Assembly: GCA_964036045.1 (NCBI GenBank)
Contig: OZ038382.1
Coordinates: 105,299,007-105,363,006, forward strand
DNA from: Eutreptiella sp. 'Long Island Sound 2002'
Lineage: Eukaryota; Euglenozoa; Euglenophyceae; Eutreptiales; Eutreptiaceae
Length of the DNA stretch: 64,000 bases
Reading direction: 5' to 3'
In this document: positions 1 to 10,944 of the stretch, one piece after another
Numbering within the stretch: position 1 is the first letter of the stretch
How the letters are laid out: each line of letters starts with the position of its first letter
The notes under the pieces: model-generated
Told to the model about the DNA's origin: nothing
Seen by the model: the letters and a program-made list of their open reading frames with translations, nothing else
Database searches by the model: none
Translations under genes and position numbers: made by a program

Positions 1-1190
1 GTGTGCAAATCCAGTCAGAAGAAGAAAAAAGCACCGCAATGTCGGCTTGTGGCCATGCTGAAGGAGCTGCATATTCATTATGAAACGGGAGCGGATCTCT
101 GGTTTCGAGGGGGCCATCTTCTGTTGCATGTAATTTGTCTCGTCATGCGTCTGTGACATTCCTCTGTTCGCAAAGATAAATTGGCTGTTAATGTGTCTCA
201 CTCCATGTTGCAACTTTGGGTCATGTACTTTGGAGCCCCTCTGTGTTAAAGATCTATGAATGAGCAACAATTTCTCAAAACATTGGTTTCATATGGAGCA
301 ATGGTCTTAATCTTTATTAGAGTTTGGTCCAGACGTTCGGGGAAATTTTGTCCATGGACCTTGATCACTTCCAATATGGTTGTAACGCACTTATTGGCTT
401 GGCGTTATTTCAAATGAGGGTTTATGCCATGAGTTGTTGTTTGATATTCCATTGGTTCTTCTTTGAACACTATTTGTAACATAGTTCAACATAAGTGTTC
501 TCCTTTGTTTTGTCTTTTTTTGTGCTAGTCTCATTGAGATTGAGCTGTTCAGTAATATGCATTTTTCACCAACATATGGTTGTTTCACAGAACATAAATG
601 TGACTTTCAGGGTCAGCATTCAATGCTGCATCTATAGAGTGGTCATATGACTACTTCACGTTTTTTAACCATTTTTAGCCCGTGGGCGCGCCTCTTCCAC
701 CATGGGCGATTCTTACTGAGTACTGAGGTCATCAGGGCAGTTCCTCCTAAGTTCTGCAGACTTGAATTTATTTTCTTCCTGAGCTACAGAAATTCCTGGA
801 AGACCTTTAAAGTGATTTTTTATCATTTTTTATTGTGTATAATCCATTGCTCTTGCGTCTGCTTTAATATCTTTGCAGGAGACCTGATTTCTGTGATATA
901 TCCTTTTTGCCCTGATCTGAAGTCACTATTCACTGTTGCAGCCATTTCCTGAGTGCAGACTGAAATCGCTTTTAAAATCCCGAGTCGTTTTGAACCATAC
1001 ATGCATGCATACACGCAAGTGCAAGGCCAGACATCACCCATTGTTTGTGTGTTCATTGTGCAGCCCGGTCAAGTTCTTTATTGGTTTTTTTGATCCCAGT
1101 TCTGCTCGTGTTGGAGTCTTGGTCTGGTTTCATATTCCATCGCAATCTTTGTGTATCTGAAACGGAGCAGGAGCAAACACCAAAGCAAGT
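1..1190. other. Unassigned AT-rich sequence
   Basis: No convincing coding region is visible on either strand: the open frames are short and lack recognisable motifs. It could hold the 5' LTR or leader of Gypsy-A, but Gypsy-A is truncated at its 3' end within this window, so there is no second LTR to compare with. Several T-rich tracts and a short CATACATGCATGCATAC palindromic patch near 998-1013 are the only visible structure. Confidence 0.5.
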
Positions 1191-1214
1191 TCATCCAGAG
1201 GATACTGAGACTAT

Positions 1215-1937
1215 TCAAACAGAGGAACAAGATGCAAAGCGGGAATGTAATCCAATGAATAGTTTTCTAGCCAGCCGCTCATCTCTTCGTGGTCTTCTTC
1301 CGAAGCTGGCCAATTTCATCCTTAAGCTCCTTTGCAAATTCGTCTCAGGTAATTCATACGACCCTTCCGAGATATCGTGACCAAATTCGGAACTGGACGT
1401 CCAAACAGGTACTCTGTGATGGTCTCCTGAACAGTCACCCTTTGCTGACGACATCGGTTCCAGTATAATGGTAGGTGGACTGAAAGGGACACGTGTCGTA
1501 GTAGATCCTGACGGGAAACTCGGTGAACTCTTATCTGGAAATGAACTGGTCAAGCGTCTGCGCGGGTCGAGCCCTTGATATGGAGCTGCGGTGTTGTCGA
1601 AAACCAGCGTCTCTTGTAGATAAAAGAAAGTTTCCATGTCCTCTTCTTCGACGCGCAAAACACGCTCGCGTTCTTCCAAACCAGCCAGTAACAAAGCATG
1701 AGGAATACCAATAGAATTGAATTCTTGTTTTCCCATGGGTTGACAACGTTCATATGATTGAAATACTGGTTGTCTCTCCTGATTCGCCCCATCGTCTTCT
1801 TGTGCGCCGTGAACGAAAGACCCCAGTGATGCTAGAACTCGCGAGGTTGACGCTTTGACGTGTGGAATTGATATCGTGCACAGTTGCATCCATACCTCTG
1901 CTACCACTGTTGGGATAGCAAGGAGAAAATGAGGCAC
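1215..1937 (-). CDS. Hypothetical 240-aa ORF, possible gag start of a minus-strand element
   Basis: An uninterrupted 240-codon frame on the minus strand. The protein is mixed in composition, with an acidic stretch (LRVEEEDMETFFYLQET) and a basic C-terminus (FGRRPRRDERLARKLF), unlike a low-complexity shadow frame. Near its start it reads through a 12-base match to the primer-binding site used by Gypsy-B and Gypsy-D (1895-1906, minus strand). Gypsy-D gag also reads through its PBS. This suggests the N-terminus of gag from a minus-strand LTR element extending off the left edge of the window. No LTR is recognisable beside it, because Gypsy-A gag on the plus strand begins at about 1919. The alternative is a fortuitous frame antisense to a decayed Gypsy-A leader. 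Confidence 0.35.
   Translation of the reverse strand: MPHFLLAIPTVVAEVWMQLCTISIPHVKASTSRVLASLGSFVHGAQEDDGANQERQPVFQSYERCQPMGKQEFNSIGIPHALLLAGLEERERVLRVEEEDMETFFYLQETLVFDNTAAPYQGLDPRRRLTSSFPDKSSPSFPSGSTTTRVPFSPPTIILEPMSSAKGDCSGDHHRVPVWTSSSEFGHDISEGSYELPETNLQRSLRMKLASFGRRPRRDERLARKLFIGLHSRFASCSSV
1895..1906 (-). promoter_or_regulatory. Primer-binding-site-like 12-mer
   Basis: Read on the minus strand the 12 bases TGGTAGCAGAGG are identical to the PBS of Gypsy-D (40893) and Gypsy-B (21818-21829, also minus). The sequence is complementary to the 3' end CCUCUGCUACCA known from initiator tRNA-Met of many eukaryotes. A chance match in 64 kb is possible but unlikely. No adjacent LTR end was identified. 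Confidence 0.4.
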
Positions 1938-2607
1938 AAGGCTTCCGAAGAGAAGAGAAGCGTACGTGTAAGACGGTTAAGGGAAAATCCAAAGTCGAGT
2001 TCCACAAGACTCTCTCTGACAGTTCTGAGGATGAAGTCCTGGAGACGGATGACCCACCTCTTTCGAAGTTGCTCCAGCGTTTTGATCGGATGAACCAGAA
2101 GATCTCCAAGACATCGGAGGACATTCGGCGTATGCCAGCCTCCAGTCGTTCACCACCTAGTAAGAAAAGTCCCTTTGTTACGCAAGAGTCATGGGCTTTT
2201 GCCACATTTACAGAGGTGTGTGGAGGTATGAAAAAACATGAGTGGTTGGATGACAGTGAAGAGGATTTGATTCATCCTCTGAAAACAGAAATTCCACCGT
2301 TCGATGGGCGCAAGGTTGAGAAGTACGCCAAAAAATTGAAAGATACCTGGTGCTCACTAGCAAGGCCAAAGGCAAGGATCGGGTGAACGACAATCTCATT
2401 CTTCAAGGAATCAAAGATCCCGAACTCCAAGATTGAGTCTCGAAATTGCTCAAAAAGACCACAAGCATTCAAGATATTATCTGAGCAAACTCCAAGACCT
2501 CTATCCTAGTCTCGAGACAGGTTTTCCCCATTGTTGGTGAGATTCTGAAGGTTTCCCATTTACCTTATGACCCAAAACCAGAGCAAATGGTCAAATTATT
2601 GGAAACA
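1919..2607 (+). pseudogene. gag: Gypsy-A gag, N-terminal part
   Basis: A frame without an ATG opens after a TAG at 1916-1918 and runs to 2386, with an acidic Ser/Asp-rich stretch (SDSSEDEVLETDDPP) and a later PPFDGRKVEKYAKKL segment typical of the start of a gypsy capsid domain. A frameshift near 2340 moves coding to another frame (KDRVNDNLILQGIKDPELQD, then LPYDPKPEQMVKLLETLERL) with two further stops. The reading continues in register across LINE-F: the codons Leu-Glu-Arg-Leu before the insertion are followed after it by Phe-Asp-Asn-Leu-Asn. Gag would form the virus-like particle of the element. This copy is non-functional. Confidence 0.6.
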
Positions 2608-2619
2608 CTGGAACGCCTG
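2608..2619. repeat. Left target-site duplication of LINE-F
   Basis: The 12 bases CTGGAACGCCTG recur at 10040-10051, directly after the TACC-repeat tail of LINE-F. Removing the insertion and one copy restores an uninterrupted Gypsy-A gag frame. Confidence 0.8.
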
Positions 2620-3834
2620 GAACGCATCCGGCACCCAGCAACGCACCCCCACCGTTGGTTGCGCCTCCGTGCGCACCACCCGGCGCGCGGATGGCCTCCA
2701 CGTGGAACACCACACCGGAACCGCCATCTTTGGGGCGTCCTCCAACAGCGAACTACGCCCCCTGGCGGACGCCGTCAACGCCACACCACCGCCCGCAACG
2801 ATCCGGCCCCGCAACAACTGGGTAGTTGTGGACGCCACAGTCGACATCCACCTCACCAGGCGCCTCGCGGACCTGCCCGTCAACAGGGCGCTCAAATCCG
2901 GCCTCACCACACAAGCGTTGGGGCTATGGATGGCCTTCAGGGGCATGCACCCCCAGGACGCCCTACACATCGTCAAACATGAGTCACACCGCTACACATA
3001 CGGCAATAGACGCGCAGACATGCATGCCAAACACCAGAGCACCAGCCACACCCCAGGGCTCGAACATGTATGACTGGACACCCCACACCACAGCCACCTG
3101 CAACACCTACCCCTGATACCCTCGGCCACACAACCCCCCCAATGGATGCCCGAGGACACGCCGTACACAGATCGAGACAAGCAGTACCACTACCCCACAC
3201 CCATCCAGCAGCTGGCCACCACACTGGGCCACCCGGTGAACACCGAACACCTCCGACGCCTCGAAGACTCCGTCCACACCCCCCTCTACTACTCCGCCCT
3301 ACGCCCGGATAGCCTCCCAGCGCACCTACAAAAACCCCGACTCCAATTCGCCCTCGAACAGCTTCCCCTCCTCACCCGATACCACGGATGGTACGAACGC
3401 CGCTCGATCCACGTCCCTGCAAGATACACCAAATGCATCTGTGGCCATGCGGAGGAAGAAACCTGGGACCACTTCAAGGGGTACCCCCTGTACCGAGGAC
3501 TCGACACCCTCATAGACTGGAACCCAACCCACACCATCGCACGGCACGCCGGATGGCTCACGCGGTCCCCGGCAACCCAGCAACTCGCCACCATCCTCAA
3601 GCAGACGGAGTACTCGAGGCCGTCCGCAGAGGACTCGTCCCCACAGCCGTCTACACCTTGCTACGCACCCACGCAGAGGACCCCCAGGCCACGGCTGCGC
3701 ACATGCAACGGACGGCCACTGCCAAGACAGCGGAGCAACTCACATACCGCACCCACAAATACCTCCACCATGCAGCAACCCTGCCCAAAACAGACAAAGC
3801 CCACCTCCTCAAACTCCTGTTCTACCAACCATGA
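2620..3834 (+). pseudogene. LINE-F: C-terminal end of the RT/RNase H ORF
   Basis: The frame 2620-3073 carries an RNase H fold: a segment with SSNSELRPLADAVNAT (the position of the catalytic Glu), VVVDATVDIHL (catalytic Asp) and HESHRYTYGNRRADMHAK (the His/Gly-Asn/Ala-Asp motif). RNase H removes RNA from the RNA-DNA hybrid during retrotransposition. A single TGA at 3071-3073 interrupts it and the same frame resumes directly. Further on, CICGHAEEETWDHF matches the Cys/His cluster that follows RNase H in many LINEs. Near 3605 the frame shifts, and the true C-terminus appears to end at 3832-3834 after KAHLLKLLFYQP. The N-terminal part of the element is absent. Confidence 0.65.
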
Positions 3835-4774
3835 GAACCTGCCCCATGACAAACCAACACGGGACCCCAACCACACCTACACACCATCCACCGGGCACAA
3901 CACTGGCACCGCACGCACGGGCACCACAGGCACCGCACACAAGCCCACCCGCATGCGCGCGCCGCCCGCCCCCATCTCCCCGCGCCACCGTCCATCCACA
4001 GGTACCACCAACCGCAAGCCACCGCAAGCCCCCTCTGCGCACGCCAGCGGCTACCACAGACGGCCCTGCCCTGCAACCCAGACCACTGGGTCTGCCTGGG
4101 AGCCGCGCACCGCCTCAGCCACTGCCCCCACTGCGGGATCTTCTACCCCCACAATCGCGCGCAGCCCGCGGCCCCAGCCCCACCCCCCCCCCCCCGGCCA
4201 CCCCAGCTTCTTGGGGCCACTCAACGACACCCTCCGGGACCACCTGGGAGGGTACTACCTGGCGGACGCGGCGGACCACGCATGGACCATAGCCGTGGCC
4301 ACGGGCAGCACACCCCTGCATCTTCACAGCCCACCCTTACGCCACAGCGGGGGCGGCTTGAACGTGGCAGCCCGCCACGTCCTCCTCGCCCTATACCTCC
4401 ACCACCGTGACCTACACCTCCCGGCGCCCCAAGCAGCAGCCCCGATCCCAGAAGCGTGGGCGGACATCGCACCAGAAGAGATAGCAGCCTACCTCCGAAT
4501 TACTTGCCGCCGGTTCAACACCGTCCTCGGCCGACAGAGAGGAACACCTTACCCACTCAGCGCACTCCTCTACCCAGCACACCACCCCCACCCCACGCAG
4601 CTGAGGCCCCCAGAGGGCTGGGCGTCCTTTCGGGACGCCCACCGGGCCGGGGATGGGCCTCACGGACAAGCGCGCCTACGTCAGAGTCCTCGGGGCGCGC
4701 CTCTGAGAGGCGCACCACTGGCACGCCCGCTCCCCGTCGCCCCCGCGGGGACAGGGGGGTTCACCCGCCCCTGA
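3835..4774 (+). pseudogene. LINE-F: zinc-finger-like segment downstream of RNase H
   Basis: Around 4080-4150, in one frame, the translation reads WVCLGAAHRLSHCPHCGIFY, a Cys/His pattern (C-x8-H with a CPHC knuckle) that could bind zinc. A frameshift later, in the frame ending at 4774, an apparently folded block follows (LRDHLGGYYLADAADHAW, then LNVAARHVLLALYLHHRDL and EEIAAYLRITCRRFNTVL). I do not recognise the family. The surroundings are Pro/Thr-rich and low in complexity. It may be part of a third ORF of the LINE or of a composite copy. Confidence 0.35.
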
Positions 4775-5006
4775 CACCCACCAGGCCAAGAAGACCAAGA
4801 CAGGTCAGGGGACCCGCCAGCGCGCCTGCCAGCAGGGCGCGACACCATGGACAGGGCCTGGGTCCAGCCACACCGCACCACCCCACGCCCAGACCCCCGG
4901 GGCACACCAACAGCACCGCCCCCAACAGCGCCCACCACCACCATCGTACCGCAGCACCCTAACCCCGCAGCCCAGCCAGCAACCACCGCCCGCACACGTC
5001 CACACC

Positions 5007-5990
5007 ATGCCAGGACCACCATACACGCAGAGCAAGGGGACATGGTACCACCAACACCACCACCACGCCCCCGTCCCTCCCAACCCCTACCCCCTGATGC
5101 CCCAATACTACAGCGACCCCCACCAGCTGCATCCCCACCACACCCCAGCACAACCGGGCCCCACGAACAACCCGGCCCACACGGCACACATCACCGCACC
5201 ACACCATCACGTATACCACCACCGCCAGCCCCTACCACCACACCCACCAAGGCCGGGGTACCACACACAACCAGCACACCCTCAACACCACCACCACGCG
5301 GCCAAGCACCACCCACCGCCCCCACTACACGGGCCCACAACACACGGTCCACGGTACACCCCGACGGACCCGCGGGGAGCCGCGCACGCACACCGGCAAC
5401 ACCAGGGCCTAGTAGGAGCGCCCCACCACCACCAGCAGCCCCCCCACCAACAATCCATACCAGCGAGCACCATCCCCCGGCAGCCACCAATTACATACGG
5501 ACCACAGCCCCACCCGGAAGCCCATGCGACCGCCTCCCACCCACACCTTAGCACCGCAACCAGCCAGGGACCGCAAGGACAGCACAGCGCACACACGCAA
5601 CACCCATGCGACCCACAGGGACGCCCAGACCCACAGCCAGCACAACGCTCAACCCCGCCCCCCAAAACAAACAGTGCCACCCCCACCACCACCCCCCCCC
5701 ACCGCCCCCCTGAGACCAGGCTACAGATGCAACACGCGGCAGCTCCCACCAGCCGATTGATGTCGATGCCCCCGCCGAGACACACCACCGCGAGTCCCCC
5801 CTCCCGCGGCCGCGACAAAAAAAGCCATCACCAGAGCCCACACGCGACAACGACAGCCATCCCCTCAAACACACACCACCCCCCACATCACATCCCGCAC
5901 CACCAGCCGCCGCACCGGCCGAACCCTACTCCCTGCACAACCCCGCAGCGGTACAGCAGCACCTCCGGGGACTCAGGGACCGGGAGGTGC
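5007..5990 (+). CDS. LINE-F: His/Pro/Gln-rich disordered ORF
   Basis: The open frame starting at 5007 encodes several hundred residues dominated by His, Pro, Gln, Thr and Ala, with runs such as HHHH and PPHHIPHHQPPHRP. Of the three plus frames this looks the most protein-like because Tyr, Met and Trp recur at intervals in its first part (KGTWYHQHHHHAP, PYPLMPQYYSDPHQ). Such composition suggests intrinsic disorder, as in the N-terminal regions of some LINE ORF1 proteins. No catalytic motif is visible. The frame stays open to 6782, but after about 5990 a neighbouring frame looks better for part of the way. Confidence 0.35.
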
Positions 5991-7010
5991 TGGGCCTCCA
6001 CTCCTCTGGCACCACCCAGCGCATCCGGGCGACCACCCTGGTCCAGGCGGCCACCCTGGGGGAAGGCGTCCGGGACTTCCTCTTCGACGCCTTCCTCCAC
6101 TTCGCCCGACACGACCGCCCCCAAACTGGCCACCCCAGACGGCGAGAGCCCGCCCCCCACTGGTGACCTAATCTGGGTGCCCTGCATAGACTGGGGGCAA
6201 CACCTAGTCGGACAGCCTGTGACGGAGCGGGAGGACACCGAGGGCCGCGCCCGCTACCGCGAGCCTAACATGGCCCACGCCCCACCCAGCGCCACCCCAA
6301 GCAACACCAAGGAGTGGGAGCGGGGAACATGGGTAGCCCGGAAGGCCCCCCTGAGCAACTTCAGGCACCACGTCCCGGGGGACGTCCCCACCCCAGACGA
6401 CCGGCAGCCAGCCCCCTCCATGTACATGACCCTCATGTACAAGCTGCACTACACTGTCTCCACCACCGACTACCGCGCACCAACTGACCACTGGGTGGTG
6501 CACGGCACCGACTCCCTCCTCCCCGCGACCACGCCCCCCCCCACACACACAACCCAGGCCTCAACACATACGCCAGGGAGGACAAGCCCGACGATCCCCA
6601 CATCTGGGGCACATGGGAACGCAAGTCCCTGGACACGCTGCTCTCCATCTGCAGCGGCAACCAGGGCCTTGGTAGGGCGATGTATTGCCTTGCCAAGTGG
6701 ACCCAACGGACCTGGGGGATCCCCAGGGACCGGTGGCTGTGGAAGGTCACGCTGTGCCCCCAGCAGAGGGAGGCCCCCCTGAACCGCAGGAGACCCACCC
6801 CCCACTCCCCCACCACCCTACAGCTCTGCCCGTACATGGTGGCAGCCTGCCTCATGGGGCTGCACCCCCACCCAAAGCTACACCCACCTCACGGAGGAGG
6901 ACATGCCCGGCATCCAGCGATCCTTCCTCCGGACCCCCGACCACCTCCAGCGAACGCACCCATGCGTCCCCGAGCAGATATGGACACCCCCCGGGTAACC
7001 CACGTGCCCG
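5930..7010 (+). pseudogene. LINE-F: unrecognised folded-looking blocks
   Basis: Three successive segments look like ordinary globular protein but lie in different frames. One is 5930-6165 (LRDREVLGLHSSGTTQRI, then EGVRDFLFDAFLHFARHDR, ending in TGA). The second is 6166-6510 (DLIWVPCIDWGQHLVGQP, then MYMTLMYKLHYTVSTTDY). The third is about 6570-7010 (WERKSLDTLLSICSGNQG, YCLAKWTQRTWGIPRDRW, then SYTHLTEEDMPGIQRSFL). Trp-rich text in such GC-rich DNA is unlikely by chance in a non-coding frame. This suggests a long protein broken by at least three frameshifts. I cannot assign a family. Confidence 0.35.
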
Positions 7011-7355
7011 CATAGCCAAGACAACGGAACCCCACCAGCACCAGCACGCACAGGTCACCAGGGAAAGCGCGCGCACACGCCCGGTGCCGAAACCCGCACC
7101 CTCGCTCTCACTACTTGCAGAACCCAGCATCATACGCCCGCCCCCGAAGCCCAGGGCCCTCCGCCGTCCCCCACAGCCCTCTCCTCTGACTCCGACTCCA
7201 CAACCTCCACCACCACAACCAGCTCATCAACCACCTCCACCACCACTTCCTCATCCAGCTCTCCACCCCCGAAGCCGCGGGGGAAATCTCCCCGACGGGC
7301 CCCAAAGCCCGCCCCCACCGCGAGCAACCCCAGTGCCGCCAAGGCCCACGCCCCG

Positions 7356-8460
7356 ATGATGCCCGCACCCGCAACCCAACCGAAACCCAAGACCGCTGCC
7401 AAACAGCCACCCAAACCCGTCAGCGCGCCAGGACGGCAACCCACAGCCAAACCCAAGCCCAGGCCCAAGCCTGGCGCCACGACGGCAGCGCGAGCCCGGC
7501 CCCCAGAGGACGTCCTCTATGACATTTGGCCCCAGCCGTCTGAGATCCGGAGGCAGCAACGCCCAGCACGGCGCCCCCCCACCGTCACCAACGCCGTCGC
7601 CACTGATTTCATGGCGAAGCGTGCCGCGGGCGCAGCACAATGCACCTCGTCCCGCAACCTCTCAAACCCCGCACCCCAGGCCCACAGGGCGCCCTCGATG
7701 GGACAAGATCGACGCCAGGGTCCACCAGCAGCGTCCCCGCCCCCCTACCAACCCTCGATGTCAGCCCACATACAGCACGTGCCCCGCTACCGCCGCCACC
7801 GCGATTTCCAACCAAACCCCGAGGCAGAGACCGTGCGCGCATATCCGCGAGTCCACATCCGCCCGCGCCCCCAAGCCCCGCGCACCCCCACGGCACAGGA
7901 CTACGAGGAATCTTCCAGGCCCGCCACCGCCACCAGTCCCCACGACTCCATCACACCCACCCACGCCCACTCCTCCGCCCGGGACCGCGGCCCGCCCAGG
8001 GACAGTGGCTGCGGCACTGGACCCACACGCAGCTCTGGGAGCTGCGAAAGTGGGCCCGGGCAGAGCCCTCCCTCGAGGACCTGGTCCACCGGCCCCGCAA
8101 GGGGTCGGTGGAGAACTGCCGCCTCCAGCTGGCGGGGGGGCAAATGCCGCAGGCCGCATGGGAAGCCATGCTGGCTGATGCGCTCCATCCCCTGGGAGTC
8201 CACTGCCGCAACCCACGAACCCATATGTCCTCAGGCGCCTGCAGGAGACCCTCCAGGAGACGCAGCGAGACGGCATCCGCCTCTGGGACATCACCCAAAG
8301 CCCAAGCCCGCACACACACACACACCCTCGCCACCCAACCAGCGTCGGCGCACCGACGCCGGCGGCACCCTCATCACCCCAGGAGCCCTGCGCGCCACAC
8401 AGCACGACGCGCCTGACCCCCCAGCCAGCGGCGCCGCCACCTAACCCCGTTACCCAGCCG
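7356..8460 (+). pseudogene. LINE-F: last Pro/Lys/Arg-rich coding segment
   Basis: A basic, Pro-rich stretch (KPKPRPKPG and similar) is followed by RPPEDVLYDIWPQPSEIR. A folded-looking C-terminal block then spans about 8003-8290 (HWTHTQLWELRKWARAEP, AWEAMLADALHPLG, then after a frame change PYVLRRLQETLQETQRDGIR and LWDITQ). Coding seems to end near 8460, where a frame with PNPVTQPATAAGRHA closes soon after. The charge and composition suggest a nucleic-acid-binding protein, but this is inference only. The frame 7356-8444 is open throughout, while the best-looking text uses two frames. Confidence 0.35.
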
Positions 8461-10025
8461 GCCACCGCCGCAGGGCGCCACGCCAGGCCCTGCCCGTAAG
8501 ACACCAAACAAATTTGGAAGCCGAAGGACGCCAACGCACACGCCAACGGGCACCACTACGCCAAAAGACACCGAGCCCAACCCCGCAACCGACACAACAG
8601 CCTAACCCAGCCAAAGCCCCAACACGAATCCAACCGGAAACACACCCCAAAACCGCTAAACCCTTGACTCCTAACCAGGCCAGCTGAGGGAGCAACGTTG
8701 CCACGGCCCACACCCACAGCCGACACGGCCACCTAACCAGCCAGCACCTAAAGCAAAGAGGCACCTAAGGAAACCCACCCTGACCAATATCCGTGTACAT
8801 CAGGGCGCGCGAGCCGCACCCCTGGGGCGCGGCCGCCACCAAAGCACCGACGACACACGTCAGAGAACACGACACTATTGCATCCCTGCACCAGTTGCCC
8901 ATGCCTGTGCCTGCAGTGTACGCGCGCCCCCTTCTTTTTTAATTTTTGATTTTCCAAAAAAAAATTCAATTTTTTTTCTCAAAGAATGAAGAAAACGAGA
9001 AGCCACGAAAGAAAATCAGGGGGGGAGGAAGAGGGACACAACCACCAATGGCACACGCGCACCGCACACAGCGCGCACACCGGTGAACAGGCACCACCTG
9101 GGCCAGGACACCGCACACGCACAAGCACCGAGGACAACAAACGGACATTACACTACGGCCTGGCACACCAGTGAACAGGACCCAAATGGCCCACGACACC
9201 CCACACACAACACAACACACCGAGCGCGCGCACCGTTGAACAGGAGCCAAGTGGCCCAGGACACCGCACACGCAGCGCGACAAACCACGCGGGCACACCA
9301 GTGAACAGGAGCCAAGTGGCCAAGGACACCGCACAAGCAAAGCAACGCACCGAGCAGGGGCACCGGTGAACAGGAACCAAGTGGCCCAGGACACCGCAAA
9401 CACAACGCAACACACCGAGGGGGACACCGGTGAACAGGAGCCAAGTGGCCCAGGACACCGCACACACGTAGGGCGGCCGAGGGACAGGAAAGAACCGACA
9501 CCCCATGGGTCGGACACGCTGGGGCGACCCAGCCGACTGACAGGACCAGTGGCAGAAGCGGTACTCCAAGACCACACGTCCGAGCACGGCCAGGCTGCAT
9601 CGGGGACCATGGCAAACGTCACTCGGAGCCATGGAAGCAACCGGTGACAGGTGAGCCGGTACACAGTCCAGGAGGGGGTCGCCTGCCAAGCAGAGCGGCC
9701 CCGCAACTCAAGCCACAAGGGTGAGGCGGTCGTACCGTAGACAAGCAGGAGCAATACCCCTTGTGGTGAGAGATACTCCACACGGCTGGGCAGCCCCCAG
9801 AGCTGCCGCCCGAAGGAGGGGGCATGTGGCCCTACCCATGGACAAATTTAGGGACACTCTCCCACCCGGGACCCCTGGACCGGGTGGCCGCGACACTGTC
9901 TTCCCAAGCACCTGCGGGAGCGGCTTATAAGGCACCCGACCTAAGGCAGTAGGAGGGACAGGATGTCCCCTTGGTATGACCTTCTTCCTGCACTGTCACA
10001 GGACGCATCCCAGGCTCCCGAAGAT
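8461..10025 (+). other. LINE-F 3' untranslated region
   Basis: No plausible coding frame. It holds T- and A-homopolymer tracts (about 8931-8982), a short G-run (9020-9027), the 65-bp minisatellite listed separately, and a moderately GC-rich end. LINE-G has a 3' region of similar design: homopolymer A and G tracts, then imperfect repeats of about 60-75 bp, then a TACC-type tail. Confidence 0.5.
9083..9485 (+). repeat. 65-bp minisatellite in the LINE-F 3' UTR
   Basis: The motif GAACAGGAGCCAAGTGGCCC begins successive units at 9173, 9238, 9303, 9368 and 9432, with a more diverged unit at 9083. Spacing is 65, 65, 65 and 64 bp. Each unit also carries an ACACCGCACA core. It has no consistent reading frame. 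Confidence 0.85.
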
Positions 10026-10039
10026 ACCTACCTACCTAC
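10026..10039 (+). repeat. TACC-repeat tail of LINE-F
   Basis: Three TACC units and flanking bases end the GC-rich insertion and directly precede the target duplication. Microsatellite tails of this kind replace poly(A) in several LINE clades. LINE-G ends in the same repeat. Confidence 0.75.
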
Positions 10040-10051
10040 CTGGAACGCCTG
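10040..10051. repeat. Right target-site duplication of LINE-F
   Basis: Exact copy of 2608-2619, and the point where the Gypsy-A gag frame resumes (Leu-Glu-Arg-Leu-Phe-Asp-Asn). Confidence 0.8.
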
Positions 10052-10944
10052 TTTGACAACTTGAACCAAGGAGTTATGACTGAGGAGCGCAAACTTATGG
10101 AGCTTTCTTCGAAGATCAATGATAAATTATTCGTTGAGTGGACCAAGGACGATAACCTATTTGCGAGGATGCACTCTGATCATTCACTGAAGGATGTCAT
10201 GAAGGAGCGCGCACAGTTTTCTGTTGGTTTCAGACATCTTGCCGCTTCGCGTGGTTCTGCTTTTGGGCGCACTGCTGCGAGTGGATACCAAAAAAGCAGA
10301 GATATAAGGAAAAGGACACCTCTTTCTCCAGTGGACCATCGTCTGGAAGTTCTGCCCACAAGCCGGACATCACCGCACTCCTCTCCCAATGCCACACCAT
10401 GATTGTAGAGCCATAAGTCTCTGAGAAAGAAGGGAAGGGCGATAAAGGAGGAAAAGGCTCTGGCAAAGGAAAAGGTCGAGGAAGAGGACTAGGGAAAGGA
10501 GGCAGAGGAGGCAAAGGACAGCTGGACCCCAACGCATTGATCGCCGAATTTAAGGCAGGCATTCAGTGTAAGCGCTGTGGTAAGACGAACCACTACAGAT
10601 ACCACTGCTTTGAGATCCAACGGAAACAGAAAGGGGAAAGACTGAAGGCCTTCCTGATCGAGTCCGGTCCCAGTCAGGAAGCACTCCAAAAGGCGGTGGA
10701 AGACGCCAAGAAGACATTGAAGGACCAGAAGGAAAAGGGGCCAAAAGCTGGCCCAAGGAGAAGAAATATCTCTAGCCCCGCTGCAGCAAGTGCTGGTGCT
10801 GGAGCCCCCTCAGCAGAGACCAAACAGGCGCAGGAGGACACTGAGAGTCAAGCCAAGAAGAGGAAGAGAGATCTTGCATTTTCAGAAGTTGAGAAAATTA
10901 TGCACTTGCTTCGAGCAGCTGTCAAGGACGGTCTCACGTTGTGA
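10040..10944 (+). pseudogene. gag: Gypsy-A gag, C-terminal part with CCHC knuckle
   Basis: The frame 10061-10402 continues gag after LINE-F (ERKLMELSSKIN, DDNLFARMHSDHSL). After a frame change a Gly/Lys/Arg-rich stretch (GKGSGKGKGRGRGLGKGG) leads into the frame 10537-10944. That frame carries the retroviral-type zinc knuckle CKRCGKTNHYRYHC (C-x2-C-x4-H-x4-C) near residues 12-25, which binds element RNA during packaging. A Lys/Ala-rich tail follows. The gag stop is TGA at 10942-10944. The next codon is CTA and protease follows in the same frame (see findings). Confidence 0.7.

Larger units (their letters stand above)
2620..10039 (+). mobile_element. LINE-F: 5'-truncated GC-rich non-LTR retrotransposon
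   Basis: The boundaries are defined by a 12-bp target duplication and a 3' tail of TACC units (about 10026-10039), both classic marks of target-primed reverse transcription. Base composition changes abruptly to very high C and G at 2620 and back at 10040. The 5' end begins inside a LINE-type RNase H domain, so the RT and endonuclease are missing through 5' truncation. About 4.6 kb of Pro/His-rich, partly conserved-looking coding sequence lies downstream of RNase H, followed by a 1.6-kb 3' untranslated region with a 65-bp minisatellite. The clade cannot be named without the RT. Confidence 0.75.
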
